Shown here: positions 8,566-17,466 of the stretch, piece after piece | Position numbering within the stretch: position 1 is the first letter of the stretch | How the letters are laid out: every line of letters begins with the position of its first letter | Assembly (NCBI RefSeq): GCF_023716865.1 | Contig: NZ_CP092417.1 | Location: 1,652,001-1,716,000, forward strand | Direction of reading: 5' to 3' | Length of the DNA: 64,000 nucleotides | DNA from: Endozoicomonas sp. SCSIO W0465 | Lineage (GTDB): Bacteria > Pseudomonadota > Gammaproteobacteria > Pseudomonadales > Endozoicomonadaceae | Program-made: the position numbers and the translations under genes | The notes under the pieces: generated by a model | Seen by the model: only the letters and a program-made list of their open reading frames with translations | The model's database searches: none | Told to the model about the DNA's origin: nothing

Positions 8566-9780
8566 ATGGATAATGCTTATTTTGATGTCATTCATGCATG
8601 GTTACAGCAGAATACTGGCTGGATTGGTCCTGCAATTGCAATAGTAGCCTGTTTGGAATCGCTGGTTGTGGTGGGTATCGTTCTGCCAGGCGTTGCCATG
8701 CTGTTTGCATTGGCGGCTATTGCCGGGGCGGATGCCATTGCCATTTATCCAATGCTCTGGTGGGCTTTTCTGGGAGCGATTGTCGGGGATGGGATCAGTT
8801 ACCTGCTTGGCTATTATTACCGTGAGCGAGTTAGACGTTGGTGGCCTTTTAATCGTCATCCTCAGTGGTTGGCAAGTGGTGAGGATTTCTTCAGGAAGTA
8901 TGGCATTTTAAGTGTTGTGATTGGACGTTTTGTCGGGCCCGTCCGCCCCATCATACCGGCAGTAGCCGGTATGATGGGTATGGTTCCCGGCTACTTTTTT
9001 ACCGTTAATTTTCTCTCAGCCCTTGCCTGGTCTCCCGTTTACCTGCTTCCGGGTTATCTGACGGGAGCCGCACTTCAGTGGCATGATAAAGTGCCCGATC
9101 AATTGTTGGTTGTGCTGTTAGCCCTCACCGTTATTACTTTACTGTTACCGCCATTGCTGATCAGTGTTCATCGCCACTTCAAGCCCCGGTTTATCTGGTA
9201 TCTGTTGTTTACATCAGGGTTTCTTGCGTTGCTTGTTTTTGCTAACGGCATTGGCTTACTGGACAGCATCAATCAACGAGTTTTTCACTGGCTGACAGCG
9301 GTTCAACTGCCCTGGTTGCAAACAGTAATGTACCGGGTTGCCCAGATTGGCAGCATCCCGGTTTTGAGTATTGTTTCTGCTGGCGGCCTATTCTGGCTTT
9401 ATCGCTCTAATCAGCTTGCCACCCTGTTGTCCTTGCTCTGTGGTGGCGTATCAATGGCTTGCTCTTTATGGTTTATCCAGTGGCTGGGCGCCAATGAAAA
9501 GCCTCTGACAGGGCCTGATCCTTATGCTTCTCCTGCTGCACAGACAACAGTCACCGTCTATGTACTGTTTTCTTTTGCTGTGCTTGTAGCAGCAAACCGC
9601 CCATTCAAGGTCCAGTGGTTGTGGGCCAGTGTCGCTTTGGGGTGGGTGATGATTGAAGTTTTTTCCCAGTTGGTTTTGCAGGTTCACTGGTTTGGCGATG
9701 TCATGGTGGGACTGTGCCTTGGTTTATTCTGGTGGCTGGTTGTGCTTGGACTGAAAAGCTGGCCTGAAAAGCAGGACTGA
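8566..9780 (+). CDS. DedA-family membrane protein fused to a degenerate PAP2 domain
   Basis: This 404-residue integral membrane protein has two parts. Residues 1-200 are a DedA/VTT domain (FFRKYGILSVVIGRF-GP-RPIIPAVAGMMGM), a family implicated in lipid scrambling and membrane homeostasis. Residues about 205-400 carry six or so hydrophobic segments typical of PAP2 phosphatases. The PAP2 motifs are weak: the PSGH histidine is not found around GPDPYASPAA, and the last motif reads SQLVLQVHWFGD, keeping His and Asp but with Gln for Arg. A lipid phosphatase activity is therefore doubtful. It converges on the reductase gene with a 9-base gap. Its left flank is the IS66 junction. Confidence 0.8.
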   Translation: MDNAYFDVIHAWLQQNTGWIGPAIAIVACLESLVVVGIVLPGVAMLFALAAIAGADAIAIYPMLWWAFLGAIVGDGISYLLGYYYRERVRRWWPFNRHPQWLASGEDFFRKYGILSVVIGRFVGPVRPIIPAVAGMMGMVPGYFFTVNFLSALAWSPVYLLPGYLTGAALQWHDKVPDQLLVVLLALTVITLLLPPLLISVHRHFKPRFIWYLLFTSGFLALLVFANGIGLLDSINQRVFHWLTAVQLPWLQTVMYRVAQIGSIPVLSIVSAGGLFWLYRSNQLATLLSLLCGGVSMACSLWFIQWLGANEKPLTGPDPYASPAAQTTVTVYVLFSFAVLVAANRPFKVQWLWASVALGWVMIEVFSQLVLQVHWFGDVMVGLCLGLFWWLVVLGLKSWPEKQD

Positions 9781-9789
9781 AAAGCGGCG

Positions 9790-10536
9790 TCAGTGCCCGG
9801 AGTAAACGTATTTTTCCCGTTTGATTTGCCGGGGTGATAGCCCTCTGTCTCTGAGAAGAGCCACGCAATCATCAATCATGTTGGGGTTTCCACAGAGATA
9901 AACGACATCTTTTTCAGGATTCAGGTTAAGGGCGTCAAACTGGTCCTGCACGTGGCCAGCATACTCATTGTTAGCGCTGTTTACGTTGGGCTCACGGCTT
10001 AAACAGGTGCGGTACTTTATGTTCGACAGTTGCGCAAAATCTCCAGCGTAAATGCTTTCTTCCCGATATCTGAAACCCTTTACTACAGTGACAGCGGTTC
10101 CCTTATCGGTAAGCGTTTGCAATTGCGGAATCATGCTTCGATAGGGTGCAATCCCTGTGCCGGTTCCAGCCAGAATCAGTTGCCCGGGAAAGGTTTCCGG
10201 AAGCGTGAGGGCTCCGAATGGCCCTGCGATGTTGAGTTCGATTCCGGGAGGGGCTTTCTGGAAAAGTCCAGAGGCAACTCCTCCACTGACCAGACTGAGT
10301 GCTACTTGCAGCTGTCCGGTTGCCGTAAAATCGTCTGGCGTGTTAGCAATGCTGTAACTTCGTTTATAGCGTTCTCCATCAATCTCAAACTGTAGCTGCA
10401 AAAACTGTCCGGCAATAAAATTAAAAATCGTACTTTCGTCCTGTTCCAACTCAAAACTCAACTGCAGTGTATTGGCACTGAGTTGCTCAGTCTTATATAG
10501 CTTTGCAGATAAAAGAGAACCGGGCATTAATGGCAA
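9790..10536 (-). CDS. Ferredoxin/flavodoxin-NADP+ reductase family protein
   Basis: This 248-residue flavoprotein belongs to the ferredoxin-NADP reductase superfamily, which passes electrons between NAD(P)H and ferredoxin or flavodoxin. The FAD site is RSYSIAN (about residues 60-66), the nucleotide site GTGTGIAPYRSM, and the C-terminal CGNPNMIDD block contacts the nicotinamide. The protein ends in YVYSGH, so the terminal aromatic residue that stacks on the flavin in bacterial Fpr may be the Tyr four from the end. It lies 3 bases downstream of the SDR-like gene on the same strand and is probably co-transcribed with it. Subfamily assignment (Fpr versus NAD(P)H-flavin reductase) is uncertain. 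Confidence 0.8.
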   Translation of the reverse strand: MPLMPGSLLSAKLYKTEQLSANTLQLSFELEQDESTIFNFIAGQFLQLQFEIDGERYKRSYSIANTPDDFTATGQLQVALSLVSGGVASGLFQKAPPGIELNIAGPFGALTLPETFPGQLILAGTGTGIAPYRSMIPQLQTLTDKGTAVTVVKGFRYREESIYAGDFAQLSNIKYRTCLSREPNVNSANNEYAGHVQDQFDALNLNPEKDVVYLCGNPNMIDDCVALLRDRGLSPRQIKREKYVYSGH

Positions 10537-10539
10537 TCC

Positions 10540-11442
10540 TCATGACGTAAGTTCAGTCGTATTTCCTTCATAATAGCTTCTGATCATCCGTGAGAGGGTT
10601 CCCCTCCAGGGTTTATTATGAACGCCAAAAGTACTTAAAATTTTTCGGCAGGAGAGGGTCGCATTGGCGGGTGCCTGAATACCATTGCGATCATTCAATT
10701 TATCCATTCGCAGTTTTCGAATTTTCAGATCCTGATATTGTGATGCCTCAGCAATCACTGCTTCGGCAAAACGATTTTCAGAGATCGACTCGGCTCCGGC
10801 ATAATGATAAGTGCCCCAGGGTTCAGCCCCACAACCCAGTTGCTGGATAATCGCCACAATGACCCTCGCAGCATCCTCGCTGGGTGTCGGGCATCCCTGT
10901 TGATCGGCTACCACGGCAACCTCTTGCTCCCTGCTGATTTGATCCAGCAGGTACTTCAACAGATTCGTGCGCCGGTAGCTAATGACCCAGGAGAGACGAA
11001 GAATGATATGCTTTGGACAGCGCTCACTGATTTGCTGTTCTGCCTGCCATCGGCTGGTCGCCAGAACACCGGAAGGGTTGGGTATATCTTTTTCGGTATA
11101 AGCTTCCTTTTTGCTGCCATCAAAAACCCGGTAGGTTGAAATATAGACCAGAATTGCCTGTTGCCGGTGGCAACAATCGGCCAGTGTCGCCATGGCATCA
11201 CGGTTTATACGGAAACATTTGGATGGCTCGTTTTCTGCCTTGACCGGGTCGTTATAACCGGCACAGTTGACTACGATGTCTGGCTGGTGGTTTTTCAGGC
11301 AGGAATCAATGGATTCAGGATTGTCGAGATTTAATTCATCCCTTCCCGGAGCGATAAACGTGATTTGTTTTTCAAGGAATAGCCGTTGTACTTCCCAGCC
11401 GATCAGTCCGGTACCACCCACCAATAGTATTTTCATAAGCAT
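10540..11442 (-). CDS. RmlD-like SDR family protein lacking the catalytic Tyr/Lys
   Basis: The roughly 300-residue Rossmann protein is related to dTDP-4-dehydrorhamnose reductase and sugar-nucleotide epimerases. It begins with the cofactor motif LLVGGTGLIGWEV and has the conserved VNCAGYNDPVKAE and STYRVFDG blocks of RmlD. At the position of the usual YGxSK active site it reads VLATSRWQAE, so Tyr and Lys are both replaced. It may bind NADP without classical reductase activity, like regulatory family members. Starts at 11442 or 11436 are likely; a TTG at 11460 is possible. It lies directly upstream of the reductase gene and is not near other rhamnose genes. Confidence 0.7.
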   Translation of the reverse strand: MLMKILLVGGTGLIGWEVQRLFLEKQITFIAPGRDELNLDNPESIDSCLKNHQPDIVVNCAGYNDPVKAENEPSKCFRINRDAMATLADCCHRQQAILVYISTYRVFDGSKKEAYTEKDIPNPSGVLATSRWQAEQQISERCPKHIILRLSWVISYRRTNLLKYLLDQISREQEVAVVADQQGCPTPSEDAARVIVAIIQQLGCGAEPWGTYHYAGAESISENRFAEAVIAEASQYQDLKIRKLRMDKLNDRNGIQAPANATLSCRKILSTFGVHNKPWRGTLSRMIRSYYEGNTTELTS

Positions 11443-11657
11443 CCGGCCATTATGAGTCAATGATCAATACGCAAAACAGTTCTTATTGAAACATGAATAA
11501 CACTGCTCAGGAAAAGAATTCTCTGTGTTGCAGGCATTAACCAGAGTGACCGATGGCAGTAAGACCTCTGATAAAAGCCGCAGTTATAGTAAGATAAGCC
11601 ACTTATTTCCGTCTATTTTTACATTGATGAACCTTCTGAGATCAGGGTCTGCTGACG

Positions 11658-13235
11658 ATGTATCTGGCTGAAGCTCCTGTTGAGCAGCATGAAGAAGAAC
11701 GTATTCTTCTAGTGGATGACAACCCGACGAATTTGCAGGTGTTGCTGCAAACCCTCAGTGGCCGTGGCTATAAGCTTCTGATTGCCAAAAATGGCGAGAG
11801 TGCCCTCAGAATTGCTGCCAAGGCCAGGCCTGCACTGGTGTTGCTGGATATTATGATGCCCGGCATGGATGGGTATGAGGTTTGTCACCGGCTAAAGGAA
11901 AACCCTGAAACCCGCAATATAACGGTGATTTTTCTGTCGGCTCTGGATGACACCAAAGACAAGGTCAGGGGCCTGGAATCCGGTGCCGTGGATTTTATCT
12001 CCAAGCCATTTCAAGCGGAAGAGGTCATTGCCCGGGTGCAGACCCAGTTGAAAATTCATCAGCTTGAACAGGCACTATCAGCAAGAAACCGGCAGCTGGA
12101 GGCGGACAAGGCGCGCATTCTGGAAAGCATGAATGAAGGGATATTCGGGCTTGATCGACTGGGCTTGATTACCTTTGCCAATCCGGCGGCGTCCGTTATG
12201 ACTGGCTGGTCTATAGAGCAACTGACGGGTCAGAACCTGATTCAGTTAATGAATGAGGGTAACAATGCTCCATCGAGCCAGTCAGGGAACGTTCCAGGGC
12301 CGCTGGCACCTATCGAAGTTTCCCTGACCAAAGGTGTCAGTAAAACCGTTGAAAATGCCACGTTTCTGCACAGTGACGGCTCTCCATTTCCGGTGGATTT
12401 TTCCTGTACGCCGATTATGGAAAACAGTTCCCCCAGTGGTGCAGTGGTTGTTTTCAGAGATATTTCCGAGAAAAAAAGGCAGCAGGAAGCCTTGCAGAAG
12501 GCTCTGGATGAATTGGAAAGCCAGAAAGAGCAGCTGACGCATGTGTCCCGTTTGAGCACTATGGGGGAGATGGCTGCTGGCTTTGCCCACGAGGTAAATC
12601 AGCCGCTGACCGCGATTTCCAATTACGCGCAGGTGGCCAGAAGAATGTTGGCCCGGCTGGAGTTGGAAGATGATCTTGGCCTTTCTGAGGCTATGGAAAA
12701 AGTCAATATCCAGGCCAGGCGCGCTGGTGAAATCATTGCCCGTATTCGTTCTTTTGTGAAGAAACCGGACCATGTTTTGGGCAGCGTTGATCCGAACCGT
12801 TTGATTCAGGATACCTACAAGCTTGCAGAAGTCGACGCCCGTAACAACCATATGGAAATTCATCTGGAGCAGGAAGAGGGGCTTCCGAATGTGAAGGTTG
12901 ACCCCGTGCAGATCCAGCAAGTGGCATTGAACCTGATTCGAAATGGCATGGAAGCGATGAGAGATATGGATACCCGCAGTATCGGTGTCTATGTTCGTAC
13001 CGAAAGACTGGATGATAACTTTGTCAAGGTCTCGGTAATTGACCGTGGCCACGGTCTGGCAGATGATGCCGAAGAAAAACTGTTTACCCCGTTTTATACC
13101 ACCAAGGCTGATGGCATGGGTATTGGGCTGACGGTATGTCACTCCATTATACAGTCTCATGGTGGTCGGCTGACATTTCAGCGTCACCCTGAAGGTGGGA
13201 CGATATTTGAATTTACCATGCCGATTGCGGACTGA
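11658..13235 (+). CDS. Hybrid sensor: receiver-PAS-histidine kinase
   Basis: This 525-residue soluble signalling protein has a receiver domain (about 15-130, acidic pair Asp20-Asp21, phospho-acceptor Asp64, Lys116), a short helix, a PAS domain (about 150-270), a coiled coil, a HisKA domain with His311 in FAHEVNQPLTAISNY, and a HATPase domain (N box LNLIRNGMEAM, G boxes DRGHGL and GMGIGL). The order REC-PAS-kinase and the H box resemble FixL/NtrB-type kinases. No membrane segment is present, so it senses a cytoplasmic or relayed signal. No partner response regulator is adjacent. The proA gene follows after about 100 bases. Confidence 0.85.
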   Translation: MYLAEAPVEQHEEERILLVDDNPTNLQVLLQTLSGRGYKLLIAKNGESALRIAAKARPALVLLDIMMPGMDGYEVCHRLKENPETRNITVIFLSALDDTKDKVRGLESGAVDFISKPFQAEEVIARVQTQLKIHQLEQALSARNRQLEADKARILESMNEGIFGLDRLGLITFANPAASVMTGWSIEQLTGQNLIQLMNEGNNAPSSQSGNVPGPLAPIEVSLTKGVSKTVENATFLHSDGSPFPVDFSCTPIMENSSPSGAVVVFRDISEKKRQQEALQKALDELESQKEQLTHVSRLSTMGEMAAGFAHEVNQPLTAISNYAQVARRMLARLELEDDLGLSEAMEKVNIQARRAGEIIARIRSFVKKPDHVLGSVDPNRLIQDTYKLAEVDARNNHMEIHLEQEEGLPNVKVDPVQIQQVALNLIRNGMEAMRDMDTRSIGVYVRTERLDDNFVKVSVIDRGHGLADDAEEKLFTPFYTTKADGMGIGLTVCHSIIQSHGGRLTFQRHPEGGTIFEFTMPIAD

Positions 13236-13333
13236 TAATATGCCTGCTGTATATGCGGTTTATTGCAGAGAATAAATGACAGAGCTGATACTGATATTGT
13301 TACTGATATTGTTACTGATAGAGGTGATGAAAG

Positions 13334-14614
13334 TTGCCGGGAGAAAAGACGTTGGCTGATCAGGTGACGGAGTACATGCATGGGCTGGGCCAGAGAGCCC
13401 GGCAGGCCAGTAAGGATATGGCTGTTGCTGATACTGCGATTAAAAACAGTGCTCTTCTGGCGATAGCAGACGCACTTGAGGCGGACCGTTTACCGTTGAA
13501 GTTTGTTAATGCCCGGGATCTTGAGGCTGGCCGCGAACGTGGACTGGATGCCGCCATGCTGGATCGCCTTGAGCTGACGGATGCCCGAATTGATACCATG
13601 ATTGAAGGTCTCCGCCAGGTGGCAGCCCTGCCAGACCCCATCGGTACGATTGATGATATGAAATATGTCCCCAGTGGTATTCAGGTAGGCAGAATGCGGG
13701 TGCCTTTGGGCGTTATTGGCATTATCTATGAATCCCGTCCGAACGTTACCGTCGAAGCGGCAAGCCTTTGTCTGAAATCCGGCAATGCCGTTATTCTGCG
13801 CGGAGGCAGTGAATCCATTCACTCCAATCAGGCTATTGCCCGTTGTATTCAGCAAGGCCTGGCTCAGGCCGGGTTGCCCGAAGATGCGGTTCAGGTGGTT
13901 GAAACCATTGACCGTGCCGCTGTTGGTGTGTTGATCACCATGCCTGAATATGTTGATGTGGTCGTACCTCGTGGTGGCAAAGGCCTCATTGAACGCATCA
14001 GTGCTGAAGCCCATGTACCGGTGATCAAACATCTGGATGGTGTCTGCCATGTTTATCTGGATGATCGAGCGGATCATGCCAAGGCCGTCCGGATTGCCAT
14101 GAATGCAAAGACCCATCGCTATGGTGTGTGTAATGCGATGGAAACACTGCTGGTTCATCAGGATGTGGCTCAGCCTTTGCTGTCGGAACTTTCAGGGCTT
14201 TATGCCCAAAAAGGGGTTGAGCTCCGGGGATGCCCGGTTACCTGTGAGATTCTGCCGGGTGCGGTATCTGCAACAGAAGACGATTGGTCGGAAGAGTATC
14301 TTGGTCCCGTTCTGGCCATTAAAGTGGTGTTGGATATGGATGAGGCGATTGCTCATATCAATCGCTATGGTTCTCATCATACCGATGCCATCGTGACGGA
14401 AGACTTTACCCGTGCCCGCCGTTTTATGCGGGAAGTGGATTCAAGTTCTGTTATGGTGAATGCCTCTACCCGCTTTGCGGATGGGTTTGAATATGGGCTG
14501 GGCGCTGAAATTGGTATCTCTACCGACAAGATCCATGCAAGGGGCCCTGTCGGCCTTGAAGGACTGACTTCGCAAAAATATGTGGTGCTGGGGGATGGCC
14601 ATATTCGCCAGTGA
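13334..14614 (+). CDS. proA: Gamma-glutamyl phosphate reductase
   Basis: The enzyme reduces L-glutamyl 5-phosphate to glutamate semialdehyde with NADPH in proline synthesis. The 426 residues match the usual family length and contain YESRPNVTVEAA, KSGNAVILRGG, VPRGGKGLI and the catalytic cysteine in YGVCNAMETLLVH. The start is TTG 13334, with GAGGTGATG just upstream; ATG codons 13324-13330 are in another frame, and the next in-frame ATG at 13376 would cut conserved sequence. In related genomes nadD sits between proA and rsfS, but here the 141-base gap has no room for it. Confidence 0.95.
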   Translation: MPGEKTLADQVTEYMHGLGQRARQASKDMAVADTAIKNSALLAIADALEADRLPLKFVNARDLEAGRERGLDAAMLDRLELTDARIDTMIEGLRQVAALPDPIGTIDDMKYVPSGIQVGRMRVPLGVIGIIYESRPNVTVEAASLCLKSGNAVILRGGSESIHSNQAIARCIQQGLAQAGLPEDAVQVVETIDRAAVGVLITMPEYVDVVVPRGGKGLIERISAEAHVPVIKHLDGVCHVYLDDRADHAKAVRIAMNAKTHRYGVCNAMETLLVHQDVAQPLLSELSGLYAQKGVELRGCPVTCEILPGAVSATEDDWSEEYLGPVLAIKVVLDMDEAIAHINRYGSHHTDAIVTEDFTRARRFMREVDSSSVMVNASTRFADGFEYGLGAEIGISTDKIHARGPVGLEGLTSQKYVVLGDGHIRQ

Positions 14615-14755
14615 TATCGTTTTTCTAGTGGATTTCCGCCTTTGGCACCTATCGGGCATTGACATCTATGGTTAATGCTGAGAGCCTACCCGGTTTAAAT
14701 GGCCTGATTCGGTTTAGAAACCCTGTTCTGCCGGGCCGTCAATACGAGGTTAATT

Positions 14756-15112
14756 TTGCAGTCTATGCATTCTGATGAGTTAAAACAGCTTGTTGTAGAA
14801 GCTATTGAAGAAGTAAAAGGTAATGAAATCACCTGTTTGAATGTTACGGGTCAGACCAGTGTTACTGATTATATGGTGATTGCCTGTGGTACCTCTAACC
14901 GTCATGTGAAGTCGCTGGCTGATCATGTTATTGAGCAGTGTAAGAAAAATGGTGTTCGGCCTCTGGGGGTTGAAGGTCAGGACAAGGCCGAGTGGGTTCT
15001 GGTGGATCTTGGTGATGTCGTTGTACACCTGATGCTTCCTGCTACCCGGCAATTCTATGACCTGGAAAGACTTTGGGACAGCGCTGACCTGGTTGCCGCC
15101 GAGCCATCCTGA
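14756..15112 (+). CDS. rsfS: Ribosome silencing factor RsfS (Iojap/YbeB)
   Basis: This 118-residue protein of the Iojap family binds ribosomal protein uL14 on the 50S subunit and blocks joining to 30S under nutrient limitation. Conserved stretches are DYMVIACGTSNRHVKSLADHV, GQDKAEWVLVDLGDVVVHLM and FYDLERLW. The TTG at 14756, 7 bases after GAGG, aligns with the MQ start of other RsfS proteins; ATG 14765 is the alternative. Its last base is shared with the ATG of rlmH (TGATG), so the two are translationally coupled. Confidence 0.95.
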   Translation: MQSMHSDELKQLVVEAIEEVKGNEITCLNVTGQTSVTDYMVIACGTSNRHVKSLADHVIEQCKKNGVRPLGVEGQDKAEWVLVDLGDVVVHLMLPATRQFYDLERLWDSADLVAAEPS

Positions 15113-15579
15113 TGCGAATTCGGTTGATATCGGTTAGCTCGAAAATGCCTGGCTGGGTTGAAGAGGGTTATAAAGAATACAGTCGTCGCCTTGGTGCAGA
15201 CGTGAAACTGGAGCTTGTTGAGATTCCTCTTGGCAAGCGCAGTAAAGGTTCTGATATAAACCGCCTTCAGGAAAAAGAAGCTGGTCAGATGCTTGCCGCA
15301 TTAGGTTCAGGCGACCTGGTTGTCACCATGGAAATTATGGGAAAGGCCTGGAGCACAGAGCAACTGGCGGACAATATGGGGGAGTGGCTTCATAGTGGCC
15401 GGAATGTCAGTTTGTTGGTCGGCGGGCCGGAAGGGCTGCATTCATCATGCCTGGCAAGGGCTGATCTTCGCTGGTCACTGTCGCCATTAACACTTCCTCA
15501 CCCGCTGGTCCGGGTGGTGGTGGCGGAGCAGATATACAGAGCCTGGAGCATTCTGCACCATCATCCTTACCATAAGTAA
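15112..15579 (+). CDS. rlmH: 23S rRNA pseudouridine-1915 N3-methyltransferase
   Basis: This is a SPOUT-class methyltransferase that uses S-adenosylmethionine to methylate pseudouridine 1915 in helix 69 of assembled 70S ribosomes. The 155 residues match the family exactly. The knotted C-terminal part is recognisable: LLVGGPEGLH, the SLSPLTLPHPLVRV segment and the terminal YRAWSILHHHPYHK. Overlap with rsfS and a 21-base gap to mrdA make an operon likely. Confidence 0.96.
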   Translation: MRIRLISVSSKMPGWVEEGYKEYSRRLGADVKLELVEIPLGKRSKGSDINRLQEKEAGQMLAALGSGDLVVTMEIMGKAWSTEQLADNMGEWLHSGRNVSLLVGGPEGLHSSCLARADLRWSLSPLTLPHPLVRVVVAEQIYRAWSILHHHPYHK

Positions 15580-15600
15580 AACTGATGACTGAGATATAAC

Positions 15601-17466
15601 ATGCCGCAGGATACCTTAAAGGACCATGGGGCAGAAAAAAGACTGGTAAATATCCGGATTTGGGTTGCCATTGGCTTTATGGTAATCCTTGGTGTGGGAC
15701 TGGTTTCCCGCCTCTTCTATCTTCAGGTCGTTCGCTACAATGAGCTGTCGACGCAATCGGATGAGAACCGTGTTCTGGTTCAACCAATTCCGCCTACCCG
15801 TGGCCTGATCTACGATACCAATGGCCAGCTCCTTGCCGTTAACAAACCCAGTCATATCTTGTCGATTGTTCGCGAGCAGACAAAAGATCTTGATGGTTTG
15901 CTGGATGATATTAACCCTATTTTGCCTCTGACTGAGGGGGAACTGCAGCGCTTTCATCAACGAATCAAACGACGTCGACCTTATGAGGCCGTCCCACTTA
16001 AATTTGATCTTACTTCAGAAGAGATCGCCCGGATTTCAGTGAATCTTTTCCGCTTGCCAGGGGTAGATATCAATGCTGAACTGATTCGGCAGTACCCTGA
16101 AGGGAAGAATTTTGCCCACAGCATTGGTTATGTAGGCAGAATCAATGATCAGGATTTGAAACATCTGGACCCGGCCTTATACTCCGGGACTCATACCACC
16201 GGGAAGATTGGTATTGAGCGTTCTTATGAGTCTGTGCTGCTGGGCAGGCCAGGTCATCAGGAAGTAGAAACCAATGCTCGTGGCCGGGTATTGCGAGTGT
16301 TGAAAAAAGTTAGCCCACAAGCCGGTCAGGATCTTAATCTTTATCTGGACAATGAGCTGCAGAAGGTGGCTATTGAGGCAATCAATGGCCGAAGAGGTGC
16401 CCTGGTTGCCATGGATCCGAAGACCGGGGGGGTGCTGGCCATGGTCAGCAATCCATCATTTGACCCTAATCTGTTTGTTACGGGTATTGATAGTAAAACG
16501 TTCAATGGGCTAAACAGAGATATCGAGCGACCATTGTACAATCGGGCATCATTAGGTGAGTACCCTCCGGCTTCTACGGTAAAACCGGTTATGGGTCTTG
16601 CGCTATTGGCTAATGATGTGGTCAATCCAGAGGATAAAATTTTTGATAAAGGCTGGTTTCAGTTACCGGGCAGCGATCACCGTTTTCGCAACTGGAAACG
16701 TTCTGGTCATGGCTGGGTTGATTTGTCTCGTTCGATAACCGTATCAAATGATACCTATTTCTATATTCAGGCCGGGAAACTGGGTATCGATAACCTTTAT
16801 GATTTTGCTGATCAATTTGGATTTGGCCACAGAACCGGCATTGATATAAGGGAAGAACGACCGGGTCTTTTGCCCTCTAAAGAGTGGAAACGAGGTGCCT
16901 ATGGTCAGCCCTGGTATCCGGGTGAAACGGTGATTGCGATCATCGGGCAGGGGTATATGCTGGCAACACCCTTGCAGCTGGCAGAATCAACAGCACTCAT
17001 TGCTAACCGTGGTAAGTATGTCCAGCCCCGCCTGGTTAAAGAGAATATTCCTGACATTCAGGGTGAATTCTGGGGGGATGATATCAAAATTGGTCGGACT
17101 CCCGAGACAGAAGCCAAAAACTGGGAGCTCATTATCAATGCCATGGAGGATGTTATTCACTCTCCCGGAGGGACTGCAAACTGGCGGATTGGACGTGGGC
17201 TAAAGTATCGAATGGCCGGTAAAACCGGTACTGCGCAGGTGGTCAGTATTCCCCAGGGGGAGGAGTATGATGCGGAGAAGCTGAAAGAGTTCGAACGTGA
17301 TCACAGTTTGTTTATAGCGTTTGCGCCTGTAGATGACCCTCAGATTGCCATTGCCGTGATCCTGGAAAACAATAATGGCGCTTCAAATGTCGCCAGAAAG
17401 GTCATGGACTCTTACCTGTTGCCACGATTAAGTGGTGAAAGTAAGCAACCAAAAGGAGAGAAATAA
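15601..17466 (+). CDS. mrdA: Penicillin-binding protein 2, elongasome transpeptidase
   Basis: This class B PBP crosslinks peptidoglycan during side-wall growth in complex with RodA and MreBCD. The 621 residues contain an N-terminal transmembrane anchor (about 22-43), a pedestal domain starting near LVQPIPPTRGLIYD, and a transpeptidase domain with the nucleophile in PASTVKP (SxxK), SNDTYFY (the SxN-type element, here Ser-Asn-Asp) and GKTGTAQV (KTG). Its final A overlaps the rodA ATG region, which enforces coupled expression. It is not adjacent to leuS as it would be in E. coli order. Confidence 0.96.
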   Translation: MPQDTLKDHGAEKRLVNIRIWVAIGFMVILGVGLVSRLFYLQVVRYNELSTQSDENRVLVQPIPPTRGLIYDTNGQLLAVNKPSHILSIVREQTKDLDGLLDDINPILPLTEGELQRFHQRIKRRRPYEAVPLKFDLTSEEIARISVNLFRLPGVDINAELIRQYPEGKNFAHSIGYVGRINDQDLKHLDPALYSGTHTTGKIGIERSYESVLLGRPGHQEVETNARGRVLRVLKKVSPQAGQDLNLYLDNELQKVAIEAINGRRGALVAMDPKTGGVLAMVSNPSFDPNLFVTGIDSKTFNGLNRDIERPLYNRASLGEYPPASTVKPVMGLALLANDVVNPEDKIFDKGWFQLPGSDHRFRNWKRSGHGWVDLSRSITVSNDTYFYIQAGKLGIDNLYDFADQFGFGHRTGIDIREERPGLLPSKEWKRGAYGQPWYPGETVIAIIGQGYMLATPLQLAESTALIANRGKYVQPRLVKENIPDIQGEFWGDDIKIGRTPETEAKNWELIINAMEDVIHSPGGTANWRIGRGLKYRMAGKTGTAQVVSIPQGEEYDAEKLKEFERDHSLFIAFAPVDDPQIAIAVILENNNGASNVARKVMDSYLLPRLSGESKQPKGEK

